The notes below the pieces were generated by a model. It made no database searches and was not told where the DNA came from. It saw only the letters and a list, made by a program, of their open reading frames with translations. Of a stretch of DNA of 64,000 nucleotides, positions 1 to 11,100 are shown piece by piece. Source of the stretch: an uncultured Acidobacteriota bacterium. Its GTDB lineage: Bacteria > Acidobacteriota > Vicinamibacteria > Marinacidobacterales > SMYC01. The position numbers and the translations under genes were made by a program. Where the stretch lies: assembly GCA_947259165.1 (NCBI GenBank), contig CAMYKY010000002.1, positions 1 to 64,000 of the forward strand, read 5' to 3'. Numbering within the stretch: the first letter of the stretch is position 1; every line of letters starts with the position of its first letter.

Positions 1-306
1 GCTGTGGCAGCTCAAGCAGAGACCTTCCCCGAGGACGATTTCCCTGCCGAGCTCTACCATCTTCTCCGTGTCGAGACTCTTCCTCAGCTCCACCAGGCGA
101 GCCTCTTCCTCGGCTCTTGCGCGCTCCCGGGCGGCGATAACCGCCACGGCCTCGCTCCGGGGCGTCCAAGCGGGCTCCGGTCCGTTCAGAGGAGAGTGGT
201 AGCCGGCGAATCGAACGAGCATGAGGAACAGGAAGACGAGCGTGACGAGGCCCAGCAGAGGCGGTACGACGAACCGCAGCCGCATGTTCCTCGAGAGTGT
301 GCTCAC
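1..306 (-). CDS. membrane-anchored cytochrome c, 3'-truncated by the window edge
   Basis: Not in the ORF track. Reverse-strand reading from GTG at 306 (overlapping the TGA of the upstream gene) gives VSTLSRNMRLRFVVPPLLGLVTLVFLFLMLVRFAGYHS...GEGLCLSCHS: an N-terminal TM segment and a CxxCH haem motif at the edge. Confidence 0.75.
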   Translation of the reverse strand, partial: MSTLSRNMRLRFVVPPLLGLVTLVFLFLMLVRFAGYHSPLNGPEPAWTPRSEAVAVIAARERARAEEEARLVELRKSLDTEKMVELGREIVLGEGLCLSCHS

Positions 307-890
307 CGTGATTCCCGCTGTAGCCTTCGCACGTGCTCGACGATGGCCCATCGATCCCCGACGTTGATGGGAAAGGCGTAGCCTTCCATCAGCCCTCTAC
401 CCTCGCTGATGACTTCGAAGATCTCCCCGTCCGCCAGGTCGCGAACCCGGGGCTCGCGCAAGTCGGTGCTTTCGAGCCCGCTTCGCTGGTACACAGTCCC
501 TCGGCCGTCCCCGGAGCTCGCGTGACAGGGAGAACAATAGATACGGTATCGCTCTTCGCCACGCGCGAGCGTTTCCTCGCTCGGCTCCTGGGGATTGTCG
601 ATATAGCCACGCGCTGGAGCTCTACCGGTGACATAGGCCTCGTCTTCCTCGAGCTCGCCGCGCGCGATGGTCTCGGGAACCGGCGCCTGAGACGTCGAGC
701 CGCTGTAGAAGAAGGGGCTCGGGCCTTGGGCTCCATAGCGCGGCTGATCATCCATATTTGGGTTCAGGTGGATCGGTGGCCGGCGCGACGTACATCCCCG
801 GCAGCCGACCGCCACGAGGAGTGCGAGCAGCACCCCGGCCCGCGCCCCCGCGCGCATCACCGCGGTCACCACGTCATCCCGCGCTCGCAT
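303..890 (-). CDS. monohaem cytochrome c lipoprotein (ActE-like)
   Basis: Signal peptide with lipobox-like VGCRGC, CSPCH haem motif, C-terminal class I cytochrome c fold; follows ActB-like gene with 17-bp overlap. Confidence 0.75.
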   Translation of the reverse strand: MRARDDVVTAVMRAGARAGVLLALLVAVGCRGCTSRRPPIHLNPNMDDQPRYGAQGPSPFFYSGSTSQAPVPETIARGELEEDEAYVTGRAPARGYIDNPQEPSEETLARGEERYRIYCSPCHASSGDGRGTVYQRSGLESTDLREPRVRDLADGEIFEVISEGRGLMEGYAFPINVGDRWAIVEHVRRLQRESR

Positions 891-3873
891 CGCTTTTCCA
901 GTCAGGGTGAGGATTGTGGATTTTGGCCAGGTAGGACGTGCGCGGCTTGTTGTTCATCTCCTCGAGCAGGACGTAGTTTCTCCGGTTGCGTTTTTCTCGA
1001 GAGACGCGGCTTTCGAGATCGGCGACGTTGCCAAAGACGATGGCTTGCGAGGGGCAAGTCTGTTCGCACGCCGCTCGGACGTCTCCGTCGCGGAGCTGTC
1101 GTCCCTCGCCGTCCGCGGTAATCTTTGCCTCGTTCACGCGCTGCACACAGTAGGAGCACTTCTCCATCACTCCCCGGCTCCTCACGGTGACGTCGGGGTT
1201 CATGAGCATCTTGACGGTTTCGGTGTACTCGGCGGTGAAGTTGAAGAAGTTGAAGCGGCGCACTTTGTAAGGACAGTTGTTGGAGCAGTAACGGGTGCCG
1301 ATGCAGCGGTTGTACACCATCACGTTCAGGCCCTCCCCGTCGTGCACCGTTGCACCCACCGGACAGACCTGCTCGCACGGAGCATTCTCGCAGTGCATGC
1401 ACGGCACTGGCTGGAATGAAACTCGAGGCTCCTCGGGCCGACCCGAGAAGTAACGGTCGATGCGAAGCCAGTGCATCTCTCGGGAGCGCTCGACCTGGGC
1501 TTTGCCCACGACGGGAATGTTGTTCTCGCTCTGGCACGCCGTCACGCAGGCGTTGCACCCGATGCAGGCGTTGAGATCCACCGTCATCCCCCACTGGTAG
1601 TCGCCTTCCAGCGACGGCGCCTCCCATAGCGCGGGCGCGTCGTGCCCCAGATGCTCTCGGCCGGCTGGGGGCTCGTTCCGATAGTCTTCGAGCGTCGCCT
1701 CGCGCACGAGGTCGCGCCCCTCCATGCTCCAATGTTCCTGAGTGAAGGCAAAATCGTGGCGTCGTCCCACTCGATCGACGCCCAATCCCATGACGGCATG
1801 CGGCGCTTCGCTCGTTGTCAGCTGGAAGGCGTCGACGCCCACTCCGTCACCGACGCGTCCGGACTTGGTACGCCCGTAACCGAGCGCCAGCGCGATCGAG
1901 CCGTCCGCCTGCCCCGGAAGAACCATCAGCGGAGTCTCGACTCGATGGCCGCCAAGCTCGAGCGCCACTACGTCCCCGGTGTCGACGCCGAGCTCGCGAG
2001 CCGTCGCTGGACTCACCAGGGCCGCATTGCCCCACGTCAACTTTGTGATGGGATCGGGAAGCTCCTGCAGCCAGGCGTTGTTGGCAAAACGCCCGTCGTA
2101 GGTCGAGGCGGAGGGAACGAGGACAAGCTCGAGCTCTCCCTCGCGAGCCGAAACGTTCACGAGCGAGCCGAAAGCTCTTTGGACCGCTCCTTCTTCGAAG
2201 GAGATTTCCGGTGAATCCAATGCGCTGGATTCGAGCACACCATCGTGGAGCGTTCTCCTCCAGCGCGGCTCGACATCCTCTCCCTGGAAGACGTGGTCCT
2301 TCCAAGTGTCGCGAACCAGGCGGTAGCCCTCTTCGAAACGGTCCTCGAGCATCGAGGCGACGATCTCGATGGCGCTCCGACCACGAAAAAGCGGTGCTAT
2401 CAGGGGCTGTACGATGCTCAACGTCCCGTCGGCCGCGCGCACGTCTCCCCAGGCTTCGAGACTATGCGTCTGCGGCAAGTGCCAGCTGGCGTGATCGGAC
2501 GTCTCGTCGAGATGCGTGCTCAGCTGAATCACGTTGTCGACAGCGCTCAGGGCTTTCGAAAGCTCCAGGTCCGCCGGGGCCGTATAGACGGGGTTGCCTC
2601 CCAAGACGACAAGCGTCCGCACCGTCCCTCCGTGCATCGCCTCCGCGAGCTCGGCGAGCTCCGAGCTCCGGCCCCAGCTCAGATGGTCGTCCTCGTGCAG
2701 GGTGAGCGTCGTGCCGATCGCACCGAGGGCGCGATTCACCGCGAGGGCGAGGGCGTGCACCGCGGGAGGCTGGCGATAGCCCGTCGCGACCAGCGATCGC
2801 TCGGGAAAGGCGGCCAGGTCTCGCGCCAGGATCGCGATCGCGTCCCTCACGTCCTCGTCAAAGTCCGGAAGATCGACGCTCTCGACCCCCACCGGTACGC
2901 CGAGCCCTTCGAGCTCCACCGCGAGAGCGGCCAGCACCGCGCCAACGCGATGGCTGGGGACGGCAAGCCGGTGATCCGCGTTCGCGCCGGTCAGCGACAG
3001 CGTACTTTCGACCGCGTAGAGGCGGTTCATCTCTTCGTTGACGCCGTCCACCCGCCTTCCCCGCGCGAACCCGCGCGCTTGCGTCACCGCTTCGGCCTCG
3101 GTGAGCAGAATGTCCGCGTCGAGACAGACGATGCGCCGCGCGCGTTCCAGGTGAAGCACCGGGCGGAGAGCTCGTCCGGTGAGCCGTCGAACGCCTTCGA
3201 GCACGTTCTCCGGGCCGAGCGGCTCGTGCACGACCCAGCGAGCCTCAGGGAAGCGTTCCAGAAAAAGCTCCCTTTGTCGAAACAGGGTGGGCGAGCTGGC
3301 AGGCGCCGACAGCACCGCCAGATCCCCGCCGCGCGTGTCGTCGAGCTCGGGCGCCGTTTCTTCCCAAAACGTGAGAAAATCCTCCCACGACGAGGGAGAG
3401 AGCGGCGTCTCGTGCTCGGAGCGCCACATGACCCGAGAGGAACGATCGGGATCGTAGAGATCGAGAATCGAGGCCTGCATCCACGCGCTCGCTCCACCGA
3501 GCGAGAACGGGTGCAGCTCGTTTCCTTCCACCTTCGTCGGCCTGCCCTCGTGGCTCTCCACCACGACACCGTGACCGTGCCATCCCCACGGTAGCGTCGT
3601 GGCGTATCGCTTGGAGACGCCGGGAATCGTGCTCTCGGGAGCGATGACGAAAGGTACGATTTCGTGCTCGGGGCGCCGGCACGAGGCGAGCCCGGCGAGC
3701 GCGAAGGAGGCTCCCAGGAGCTCGAGCATCCCACGCCGCGTCACCCCTTTGGGGAGCTCGGCCGCGCCGGCTGGGAACTCCCCGTCCGCGAGCTCGGACA
3801 AGGCGGGCGAGCGATAGAGTCGCTCCAGGCTTCGCCAATATCGTTTGCTGGTCTCGGGTGCTGCCGGGTTCAT
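874..3873 (-). CDS. ActB-like molybdopterin-oxidoreductase/4Fe-4S ferredoxin fusion of alternative complex III
   Basis: 999 aa; twin-arginine-like RRGMLELLGASFALAGLASC; C-terminal ferredoxin clusters CIGCNACVTAC, CMHCENAPCEQVCP, CSNNCPYKVRRFNF. Confidence 0.88.
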   Translation of the reverse strand: MNPAAPETSKRYWRSLERLYRSPALSELADGEFPAGAAELPKGVTRRGMLELLGASFALAGLASCRRPEHEIVPFVIAPESTIPGVSKRYATTLPWGWHGHGVVVESHEGRPTKVEGNELHPFSLGGASAWMQASILDLYDPDRSSRVMWRSEHETPLSPSSWEDFLTFWEETAPELDDTRGGDLAVLSAPASSPTLFRQRELFLERFPEARWVVHEPLGPENVLEGVRRLTGRALRPVLHLERARRIVCLDADILLTEAEAVTQARGFARGRRVDGVNEEMNRLYAVESTLSLTGANADHRLAVPSHRVGAVLAALAVELEGLGVPVGVESVDLPDFDEDVRDAIAILARDLAAFPERSLVATGYRQPPAVHALALAVNRALGAIGTTLTLHEDDHLSWGRSSELAELAEAMHGGTVRTLVVLGGNPVYTAPADLELSKALSAVDNVIQLSTHLDETSDHASWHLPQTHSLEAWGDVRAADGTLSIVQPLIAPLFRGRSAIEIVASMLEDRFEEGYRLVRDTWKDHVFQGEDVEPRWRRTLHDGVLESSALDSPEISFEEGAVQRAFGSLVNVSAREGELELVLVPSASTYDGRFANNAWLQELPDPITKLTWGNAALVSPATARELGVDTGDVVALELGGHRVETPLMVLPGQADGSIALALGYGRTKSGRVGDGVGVDAFQLTTSEAPHAVMGLGVDRVGRRHDFAFTQEHWSMEGRDLVREATLEDYRNEPPAGREHLGHDAPALWEAPSLEGDYQWGMTVDLNACIGCNACVTACQSENNIPVVGKAQVERSREMHWLRIDRYFSGRPEEPRVSFQPVPCMHCENAPCEQVCPVGATVHDGEGLNVMVYNRCIGTRYCSNNCPYKVRRFNFFNFTAEYTETVKMLMNPDVTVRSRGVMEKCSYCVQRVNEAKITADGEGRQLRDGDVRAACEQTCPSQAIVFGNVADLESRVSREKRNRRNYVLLEEMNNKPRTSYLAKIHNPHPDWKSDASAG

Positions 3874-3898
3874 CGTCGAGCTCTACCTCGCGTTCGTT

Positions 3899-4546
3899 TC
3901 AGTGATGGCAAGCGCTACATTCGGTCGAGGGCGCGATTCGGTGATCCCGTTTGAAAGTTTCTGCGAACGTTGCGGGGTCCGATACCCTGGCCCACTTCGG
4001 GGTGGTGATCTGATCCAGAGGCCGGAAGTGAGGGTCCGGGTTGCGATGACAATCCAGACACCAGCGCATGCTCAGCGGCTCGACGAGCTCGATCTCCTCC
4101 ATCTCGGTGACGTCTCCGTGACAGCTCGCACATCCGATTCCCTTGCGGACATGAACGCTGTGATTGAAATACGCGTAGTCGGGGGTCTTATGGACGCGTA
4201 TCCAACGGATCGGCTCCCCCGTATCCGCACTCCTCAAGAGCGCGGCGACGCTCGGGCTGTCTCGAGCCACGAGAGCGTGGCAGTTCATGCACGTTTGTGT
4301 GGGAGGTAGGGAAGCGGCTGCGGACGTCTCCACCGAAGCGTGGCAGTAGCGACAATCGATGCCGAGCTCGCCGGCGTGAAGCTCGTGGCTGTAGGGTATG
4401 GGCTGGCGAGGCTTATAGCCGACGTCCGTGTACTCGGGCGAAAAGAAGTACCAGACGGCGAGCCCCCCCGCTACCAACGAGACACCAGCAGCGATGACGA
4501 CGTAGCGTGGAACATCGTTGACCCACTCCGGAAAGATCTCGGCCAC
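3899..4546 (-). CDS. ActA-like multihaem cytochrome c
   Basis: N-terminal TM and five CxxCH motifs (CRYCH, CMNCH, CASCH, CLDCH, CSACH); upstream of ActB-like gene. Confidence 0.85.
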   Translation of the reverse strand: MAEIFPEWVNDVPRYVVIAAGVSLVAGGLAVWYFFSPEYTDVGYKPRQPIPYSHELHAGELGIDCRYCHASVETSAAASLPPTQTCMNCHALVARDSPSVAALLRSADTGEPIRWIRVHKTPDYAYFNHSVHVRKGIGCASCHGDVTEMEEIELVEPLSMRWCLDCHRNPDPHFRPLDQITTPKWARVSDPATFAETFKRDHRIAPSTECSACHH

Positions 4547-4885
4547 GGCGCTTCCTAGCTACTTTCCATCTTTCTTTTCCAATTCGCTCCCCGGCCACTG
4601 GCCTTCGTGTCGTACGGGAGAATACCAAAGCCGCCAGCAAAAGAACATGTGCGTCTCGGCATGGCAATCCAGGGTGGCGTGGTGCGCACCTCATCCCTTG
4701 TGAGAGCCGATGGGCGGAGATAGACACACTGAGACAGTCGGTAGCTGAGATTGGGTCGAGGACGATGTCAGTCCCTTGTAGCCGAAATTCATCTGACGCA
4801 GCCAGGTGTTGCGCATGAGATCGTAGAGCTCGGACGCGTCGCGCTCGGCTGCTCACCTTCCGGCTGTGATACTTTGACGAACGCC

Positions 4886-5581
4886 ATGCACTTTGGACAC
4901 TCCGAGACTCTCTGGCAGGAGTTCCCGCAACTCGTCCCTGCGGTTTTGGTGCTCGATCCTATCGAGCCTGTTGTCGATCTGGAGGATCGGCTCGAGCCCT
5001 GGCTTCGACGCGCGCGGGAGCGCCTCGCTAAGGGGCCGGAAGCGGAGATGCCCGAGATCGCGGCGTGGCGCCGCGCTTACTCACAGATGGGCTTGAAACC
5101 GACCAAGTACCGTTCGGCCGGGGAGGCGCTCCTGCGTCGCTTCAAACGTGAGGGCGAGCTGCCGCGACTCCACTCGGTCATCGACCTCTGTAACGCCATG
5201 TCGCTTGCCTTCGCTCTTCCCGTCGCGGTCTTCGACCTCGCGCACGTGGATCAGTTCCTGGAGGTACGCCACGCCCGGGGCACGGAGACTTATCTTGCGT
5301 GGAGCGGCGAGACGGAAAGTGTTGCCGAGGGTGAGGTCATCTTCGCCGACGCAGCCGGCCATGCGCATGCTCGGCGGTGGACTTTCCGGCAGAGCCGCAA
5401 GTCAACGGTCGGGCCCGAAACCCGCCGCGCCCTCGTCGTCGCCGAGGGACTGCACGCGTCAGCAGACGCGGATGTCCGCGAGCTTCTCGAAGCGCTAAAC
5501 GAAGAACTCGCTGGAGGATCGGCGGACAAGAACAGCAGGCGCGCCGTCCTGACGGCAACATCGCCGACGTTGGATTTTTGA
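4886..5581 (+). CDS. B3/B4 tRNA-binding domain protein
   Basis: Internal ATG at 4886 gives MHFGHSETLWQEFPQL...; YSQMGLKPTKYRSAGEALLRR and LPRLHSVIDLCNAMSLAFALPVAVFD are typical of the B3/B4 family. Confidence 0.75.
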   Translation: MHFGHSETLWQEFPQLVPAVLVLDPIEPVVDLEDRLEPWLRRARERLAKGPEAEMPEIAAWRRAYSQMGLKPTKYRSAGEALLRRFKREGELPRLHSVIDLCNAMSLAFALPVAVFDLAHVDQFLEVRHARGTETYLAWSGETESVAEGEVIFADAAGHAHARRWTFRQSRKSTVGPETRRALVVAEGLHASADADVRELLEALNEELAGGSADKNSRRAVLTATSPTLDF

Positions 5582-5676
5582 TTTGCCGTTCATCGATCGC
5601 ATGCAAAATCTCAATTCTCCACCGCTCAACCGGTAGAATTCAGCCCGTCACGGCCACGCCCGCGAGATACAAGTTC

Positions 5677-6252
5677 CTAAACGTCTTCTCGGGCAAGCTC
5701 GCTCACCTCACGCCAATGATGTTGTCGAATACGTGGCCACTCGATTCTTAGCCACGGTGTGTATTTCGATGAATCCCGCCGGAGAGAGCGGTCGAGCTCG
5801 TCAGGATCAACGAATTCACACCGATGGATTTCAGTTGGGTTCGCGCCAACAGGTGATGTGAGTAGACCCGCGTAGACGGCGCAAATCTCTTTCTCGGTCC
5901 CGCGGTCCTCATACCGCGCTTCGTACTGAAAGGTGAATAGGGGTCGCAGCGGTAGGTCGACACCGAGTTCTTCGGAAAGGCGTCGCCGTGCAGCAATCAT
6001 TGCGTCTTCTCCCTTTCGGGGATGGCTGCAACAACTATTGGACCAGAACATAGGCCAGAGAGACTTGCTGCCGCTGCGTTGTTGTAGAAGAGTTTCGAGT
6101 CGCTTGTTGAAGAGGAAAACAGAAAATGCACGGTGGAGTAGCCCGTCTTCTTTGTGACAGTTTGCTTTCGTCTCGTAGCCAAGTATGTTGTCGTCGTTGT
6201 CGACGACAATCAACAACTCGGATTCGGAGGAAACTATTGGGTCATTAGCCAT
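5677..6252 (-). CDS. idi: isopentenyl-diphosphate delta-isomerase, type I (NUDIX fold)
   Basis: LLHRAFSVFLFN...LWPMFWSNSCCSHPRKGED...AARRRLSEELGV: type I IDI / NUDIX motifs. Confidence 0.87.
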   Translation of the reverse strand: MANDPIVSSESELLIVVDNDDNILGYETKANCHKEDGLLHRAFSVFLFNKRLETLLQQRSGSKSLWPMFWSNSCCSHPRKGEDAMIAARRRLSEELGVDLPLRPLFTFQYEARYEDRGTEKEICAVYAGLLTSPVGANPTEIHRCEFVDPDELDRSLRRDSSKYTPWLRIEWPRIRQHHWREVSELAREDV

Positions 6253-6471
6253 TGTCGCATTCCCAGACGATGAGTGAGTACCCGTCAGGCCATACCGTTG
6301 TGAAGGTTAGAACGAGCGCGAGTCTTCGATAACATCTCATCGCATCAGTACTCGCGCCAAAACATTCCGATCAACGACTTGGCTCGCGGGCTCATGGTCC
6401 GCATCGACAACTATTCCGCTGCGGCGGACGCGTACGTTGCCGCGCTGCACCCGTGAGATTCTTAGACCGCG

Positions 6472-7119
6472 TCATTGGTAGAAACGGTGACGGTCGATCC
6501 ACAACGCCCACCATGGGAAAACCCACATCGCTAAAGCCACGGCCGCCACCGCGTTCGAACTTGGCGGCGGAGGTGACCACGGTTGCGTGATCCAAATGAC
6601 GCTCGTGAGACCCACCAGTGCCCTGAACGCCCATTTGCCCACCGCGTCTCGAGGCTTCAGCGTGCGTACATAGATCGCGATTGCGACAACGAACAGCCCG
6701 CCCTCCACAATAATCGTCGCCGGGACGGAGTTCCAGAGTCCAAGCCCGAACTTCGGACCCCCAGGCCACAGAGGAAGGTCCGGTCGATGGGTCACAAAAT
6801 CAAGCACCCAGTGACTGACCACCACGGCTCCGACGAGTAGCGAAACCCGCTGGCTCTTGGTGATCCCGTAGGCTAACACCCAGCCAACCACTCCCCAGAA
6901 GGCGGCCATGATGAGGCTGTGGCTCCATGGGTAGGATTCGAACGCCAGAGGTGTGAATGCGGTATTGCCGGGCGCGACGGATACCGTTTCGACGCCGGCG
7001 AGAACGAGCAACGGCCACAGCAGGTCAAGACCAAAGGACGCAGCCACGAGCGCAGGCAACGGCGTTTTTGGCTCGAAAGCTTTCGCCCCGAGCGATACAG
7101 CCAGGTGCCCAACGAACAC
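6472..7119 (-). CDS. DUF457/YdjM-like integral membrane protein
   Basis: MFVGHLAVSLGAKAF..., SHSLIMA, SHWVLDFVTHRPDLPLWPG with multiple TM segments. Confidence 0.55.
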   Translation of the reverse strand: MFVGHLAVSLGAKAFEPKTPLPALVAASFGLDLLWPLLVLAGVETVSVAPGNTAFTPLAFESYPWSHSLIMAAFWGVVGWVLAYGITKSQRVSLLVGAVVVSHWVLDFVTHRPDLPLWPGGPKFGLGLWNSVPATIIVEGGLFVVAIAIYVRTLKPRDAVGKWAFRALVGLTSVIWITQPWSPPPPSSNAVAAVALAMWVFPWWALWIDRHRFYQ

Positions 7120-7143
7120 GATCTATCTACCTATTTGCCACCG

Positions 7144-8145
7144 TCACAAGGGCGCCGAGAAGACTGTTTGACCAAGTATTTCTTTGTTGATGTAGGCGAC
7201 CGTCTCGTGAAGTGTCTCGTAGGGGTCGCGGGCGCGAAAGCCGAGCTCGCGCTCCGCTTTTCCGGCGTGGAGGTACCAAAACCGTTGCCCCATCTCTGCG
7301 CTGATACGATCGACGGGCGGCGCTTTGTCGAGTTGACGGTAAAACGCGTCCACCGCCATCCCCGCAAGCGAGTACATCGACTCCGGCAGCTTGACTCGCG
7401 GGCCTTTCACTTTGCTGATGCGCTCGAGTCGTTCGAAGAACACCTTAAAGGTCCAGTTCGGTCCGCCGAGAAGATAACGCTCGCCGGGTTGACCTTTCTC
7501 CATCGCACTTCGAAGGGTCTCCGCGACGTCGCGGACGTCGACAAAATTCACGCCGCCAGGAGGGATAACGGGAACATCTCTCGCAAGAAACCTCAAAACA
7601 TCTTCCGTCGACGAGAGCTTCTTGTCGCCGGGGCCAAGAAGAAGACTCGGGTTCAAAACAACGAGCTCGGGACCCCCTTCACACTCCCGCCTCGCCGCCT
7701 CTTCCTGATAGAGCTTACTAGTGTAGTACGGCCAGCCGCCGATGAGCTCGAGCGGAGGACGCGCCGTTTCATCGGGCACCGTCTTGCCGTTGTCCGTTAC
7801 CGCGATTGTCCCGCTCGTTGACGCCAGCACGATGCGCTTCACACCGGCGCTTTTTGCCGCGCGACAAAGCGTCGTCGTCCCCTCGACGTGAACTCGGTAA
7901 AGCTCCCGCACGTCGTCCGGGTTGCGTGAAACTTTTCCGGCAAGGTGATAAATCTGCTCGACGCCATCGACGGCTTTTTCAACCGCCTCCGCATCGAGCA
8001 CCGACCCCTCGACACTCTCGACATCCGCAGCTGAGCCCGTTAGCCGACTCGCGCGCACCAACACCCGAACCTCGCCGGGCTCGAGTAACCGAATTAGATG
8101 CGACCCAAGAAACCCCGTCGCCCCTGTTACTAGAATCTTAGCCAA
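7144..8145 (-). CDS. NAD-dependent epimerase/dehydratase-like SDR (dihydroflavonol-4-reductase-like)
   Basis: The track ORF extends to 8412 into the upstream gene; likely TTG start at 8145 gives LAKILVTGATGFLGSHLIRLLE. GxxGxxG and YYTSK motifs present. Confidence 0.82.
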   Translation of the reverse strand: MAKILVTGATGFLGSHLIRLLEPGEVRVLVRASRLTGSAADVESVEGSVLDAEAVEKAVDGVEQIYHLAGKVSRNPDDVRELYRVHVEGTTTLCRAAKSAGVKRIVLASTSGTIAVTDNGKTVPDETARPPLELIGGWPYYTSKLYQEEAARRECEGGPELVVLNPSLLLGPGDKKLSSTEDVLRFLARDVPVIPPGGVNFVDVRDVAETLRSAMEKGQPGERYLLGGPNWTFKVFFERLERISKVKGPRVKLPESMYSLAGMAVDAFYRQLDKAPPVDRISAEMGQRFWYLHAGKAERELGFRARDPYETLHETVAYINKEILGQTVFSAPL

Positions 8146-8159
8146 AAGAAAAAGCTTTC

Positions 8160-11100
8160 CTATAATTTCTTCCCAACCGTGACCGGTTGTCGCGCTTTCT
8201 TCTCCGTCAAGAAGAACTCCCGCACGCCTTTGACTTCCGCTTCCAGATCGATTTTGGCTCCATCGCGCGCGTGCTCGACGATGCGTTGGGCGAGAAGGGC
8301 AACCGCGCGCTCTGAGTCCGAGCGTGACAGCCCGTCGGAGACCTGCAAAAGAGTCTCGTAGGAGAGAAAAGGACCGATGCTCGCGCTCACGTCCCTCGAT
8401 TGCGGGTACCACTTACCTGGAGGAAGCGCTCCGTAGGTGGAAAGATGCATGGGAAGGATTCCGACCTTCGCGCGTAGCACGAGGTGCCCGATGCCGCGCT
8501 GAAACGGCTGCATGACGCCCGAGCGAGACCGGGTTCCCTCGGGGAAAACGAGGACATTGTAGCCTTGCTCGAGCAAGTGAAAAGCCCATTCCAGGGATTT
8601 CCTCAAGGAACCCTTTCGCTCCATGGGAACCAGGTTCGTGAAGTTCTCGAAAACCGTGCGCTTGACTTTGTTATCGAAGAAGTAGTCGGCCGCGGCCAAG
8701 GCAATGAGGTTTTCTCCCGAGTCGCCGAGGGCCATCTTGACGAGCCCCATGTCGAGGTGAGACGAGTGGTTGGCAACGACGATGAAGTGGGTATGGTCGG
8801 GGATATTGGCTTGGCCTTTGAACTCAGGATTCAACGCGTCATGGTAGAACCAACGCTGAGCCACGGAGAGCCCCTTCTTTCCGATCTCCTGAACAAAGGG
8901 CGGAAGATCGATTTTCTCCGTCTGGTCTTCTTTACTTTTATCTGGCCCGCTTCTCCCAAATTGCTCGCCCGCTCGCGGTCCGCGTCTGAGACTATCGGCG
9001 AGCTCGCGAATCCCTGACAGGGACATCAAGACGTCGGGCGAAAGGCTCTCGCCGGTTCGGCTCTCGATGGCACCGGAGAGCTCGCTATACATCAAGCTAT
9101 CGAAGCCAAGCTCGTCGAGGCTCCCGTCGAGTTTCACCGCCTCACGAGGCTTCTCCGAGACTCGCGCCACGATATCCAAGAGCCAGTTTTTGTCGGCCGC
9201 ACTCAAGGTAACGTCCTTCGAATCGAGTTGGCGTTTATCCTGGAGCCATGCCACGAGCTCGCGCCGTTTGACCTTGCGGGTCGCCGTCCGCGGGAGCTCT
9301 TCATCCCTCAGCTCGAAGATCTTCACGCGTTTGTATAGGGGTAGTTTCGCAGAAACCTCGCGAACGTGAAGTTCTATTTTCTTGTCGAGGTCTTCTTCTT
9401 TCGAGTCACGATTGGGCACGAAGACCGCAGCGACTTGTTCGCCCGCACCATCGGGGAGCCCGACAACCGAGAGCTCCTGGATCAGGTCTTCATTCGCATA
9501 AAGCTCCTCGAGCTCATCGGGGTACACGTTCTTGCCGTTGCGATCGACGATCAGCTCCTTGGAACGTCCGACGATGTAGAGGTTCCCGTCCTCGTCCAGC
9601 CGGCCGAGATCACCCGTGTACAGCCAACCGTCGCGCAGCGTCTCGGCGGTGGCTTTTTCGTTCCCGTAGTAACCCGCCATCACGTTCGGCCCGCGAGCAA
9701 TGACTTCGCCGACGCCGCGCCGATCGGGTTCTTGGATTTTTATCTCGATACCAGGAAGCGGCCGTCCGACACTTCCGGACACGACACTTCCTTCGGGTCG
9801 CGTCACCGTGAGTACTGGAGAAGCCTCGGTCAGCCCATAACCTTCGTTCAAGTTGAAGCCGAGACCTCGGAACGTTTTGAGCGTCGGCTCCGAAAGGGCC
9901 GAACCCCCACTGATGAGGTAGCGAATCCTGCCGCCGAACGCAGCATGAACCGGCAAGAACAAAAGAGGCCCGAAGTTGAGTGGGGTCTCGTCTCGCAACA
10001 AGTAGTTGGCGTCAATGAGCGCCGATGCGATTTCCTCGAGCCGTGCAGAGCGATCCGAGAACCGGCCGAGGATACGCCTCTTCAGTAAGTCCCACAGGGC
10101 GGGCACACCGACGATACAGGTCACGTGACCCTTCTTGAGCTCGCGGTTGAGATTATCGCCGTTGACTTCCTTCAAATAGGTGATCTGAGCGCCACGACTC
10201 AACGGCAGAAGAAAACCGGTCGTGAACTCGAACGAATGATGAAGCGGCAAGACGCTCAGCATCCCGTCATCATGGTTGATGTCGTAGACCGAGAGAAGCT
10301 TCGCAAGCAGGCTCGTGAAGTTCTTGTGAGTCAGCATCACGCCCTTCGGGTTGCCGGTCGTTCCCGAAGTGAAGATAATCGATGCGGTCGTCCCCGGACT
10401 CACCGTCTTTGGAAGCTCGGAAATACGTTTTTGTTCCGTCGCTTCAGTCGTGAGCACGAAGACTTCGTCAAAGGTCCAGATCGCAATCGACTCGTCGAGG
10501 TCCTCGCGAAGCCCGGGGTGTTTTGCGAGAAGCTCGGGGCTGATGATGAGCCCGCGCGCATCGCCGAGACCGACGAGCCGGACAATCTCTTCGGTGCCGA
10601 CCTCCTTTTCGAGGGGAATGACGGCGGCACCGGTGCGAATGATACCGAAGTACGTCATGCCCCATTCGGGGCCGTTGTCGGACAGCAGGGCGATGCGGTC
10701 GCCTCCGCCAACGTTTTTGCCCTTCAGAAACGCGGCCGCGCGCAGCGCACACTCGCGCAAATCGCCGTAGGTGTAGCGCTCTTCGCGCCCATCGCGCTCG
10801 ATCCGCATCGCGAGGCGCCCGGTGTGGTTTTTAGTGCAAGCATCAAAAAGCTCGACGAGGTTTTTATAGGTGTAAACCCGGCGAGGCTTGGCCGTCTCCA
10901 CCTCGTCGAAGCGAGGGAATACCCACTTTTTCAACCCCGGCAGATGAACTCTCAGCCAGTAGTCGTACCAGTCGATTGCCTCCGGCTCGAACGTGAGCGA
11001 GCGGTCTTCAATCCGAGCGAAGAGTTTTCTCGTGTTGTCGGTGCGGAACACGTAGTTGTTGTCGACAATGAAGGGACGAAACGTGTCGTAGTGTTCTTCA

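Noticed and set aside
2245-3594. 449-aa forward ORF antisense to the ActB-like gene
   Set aside because: Arg/Val-rich artefact opposite a strong coding region with conserved ferredoxin motifs on the other strand.
4413-4856. 147-aa reverse ORF upstream of the ActA-like gene
   Set aside because: Overlaps the ActA-like 5' end in another frame; basic low-complexity translation with no domain.
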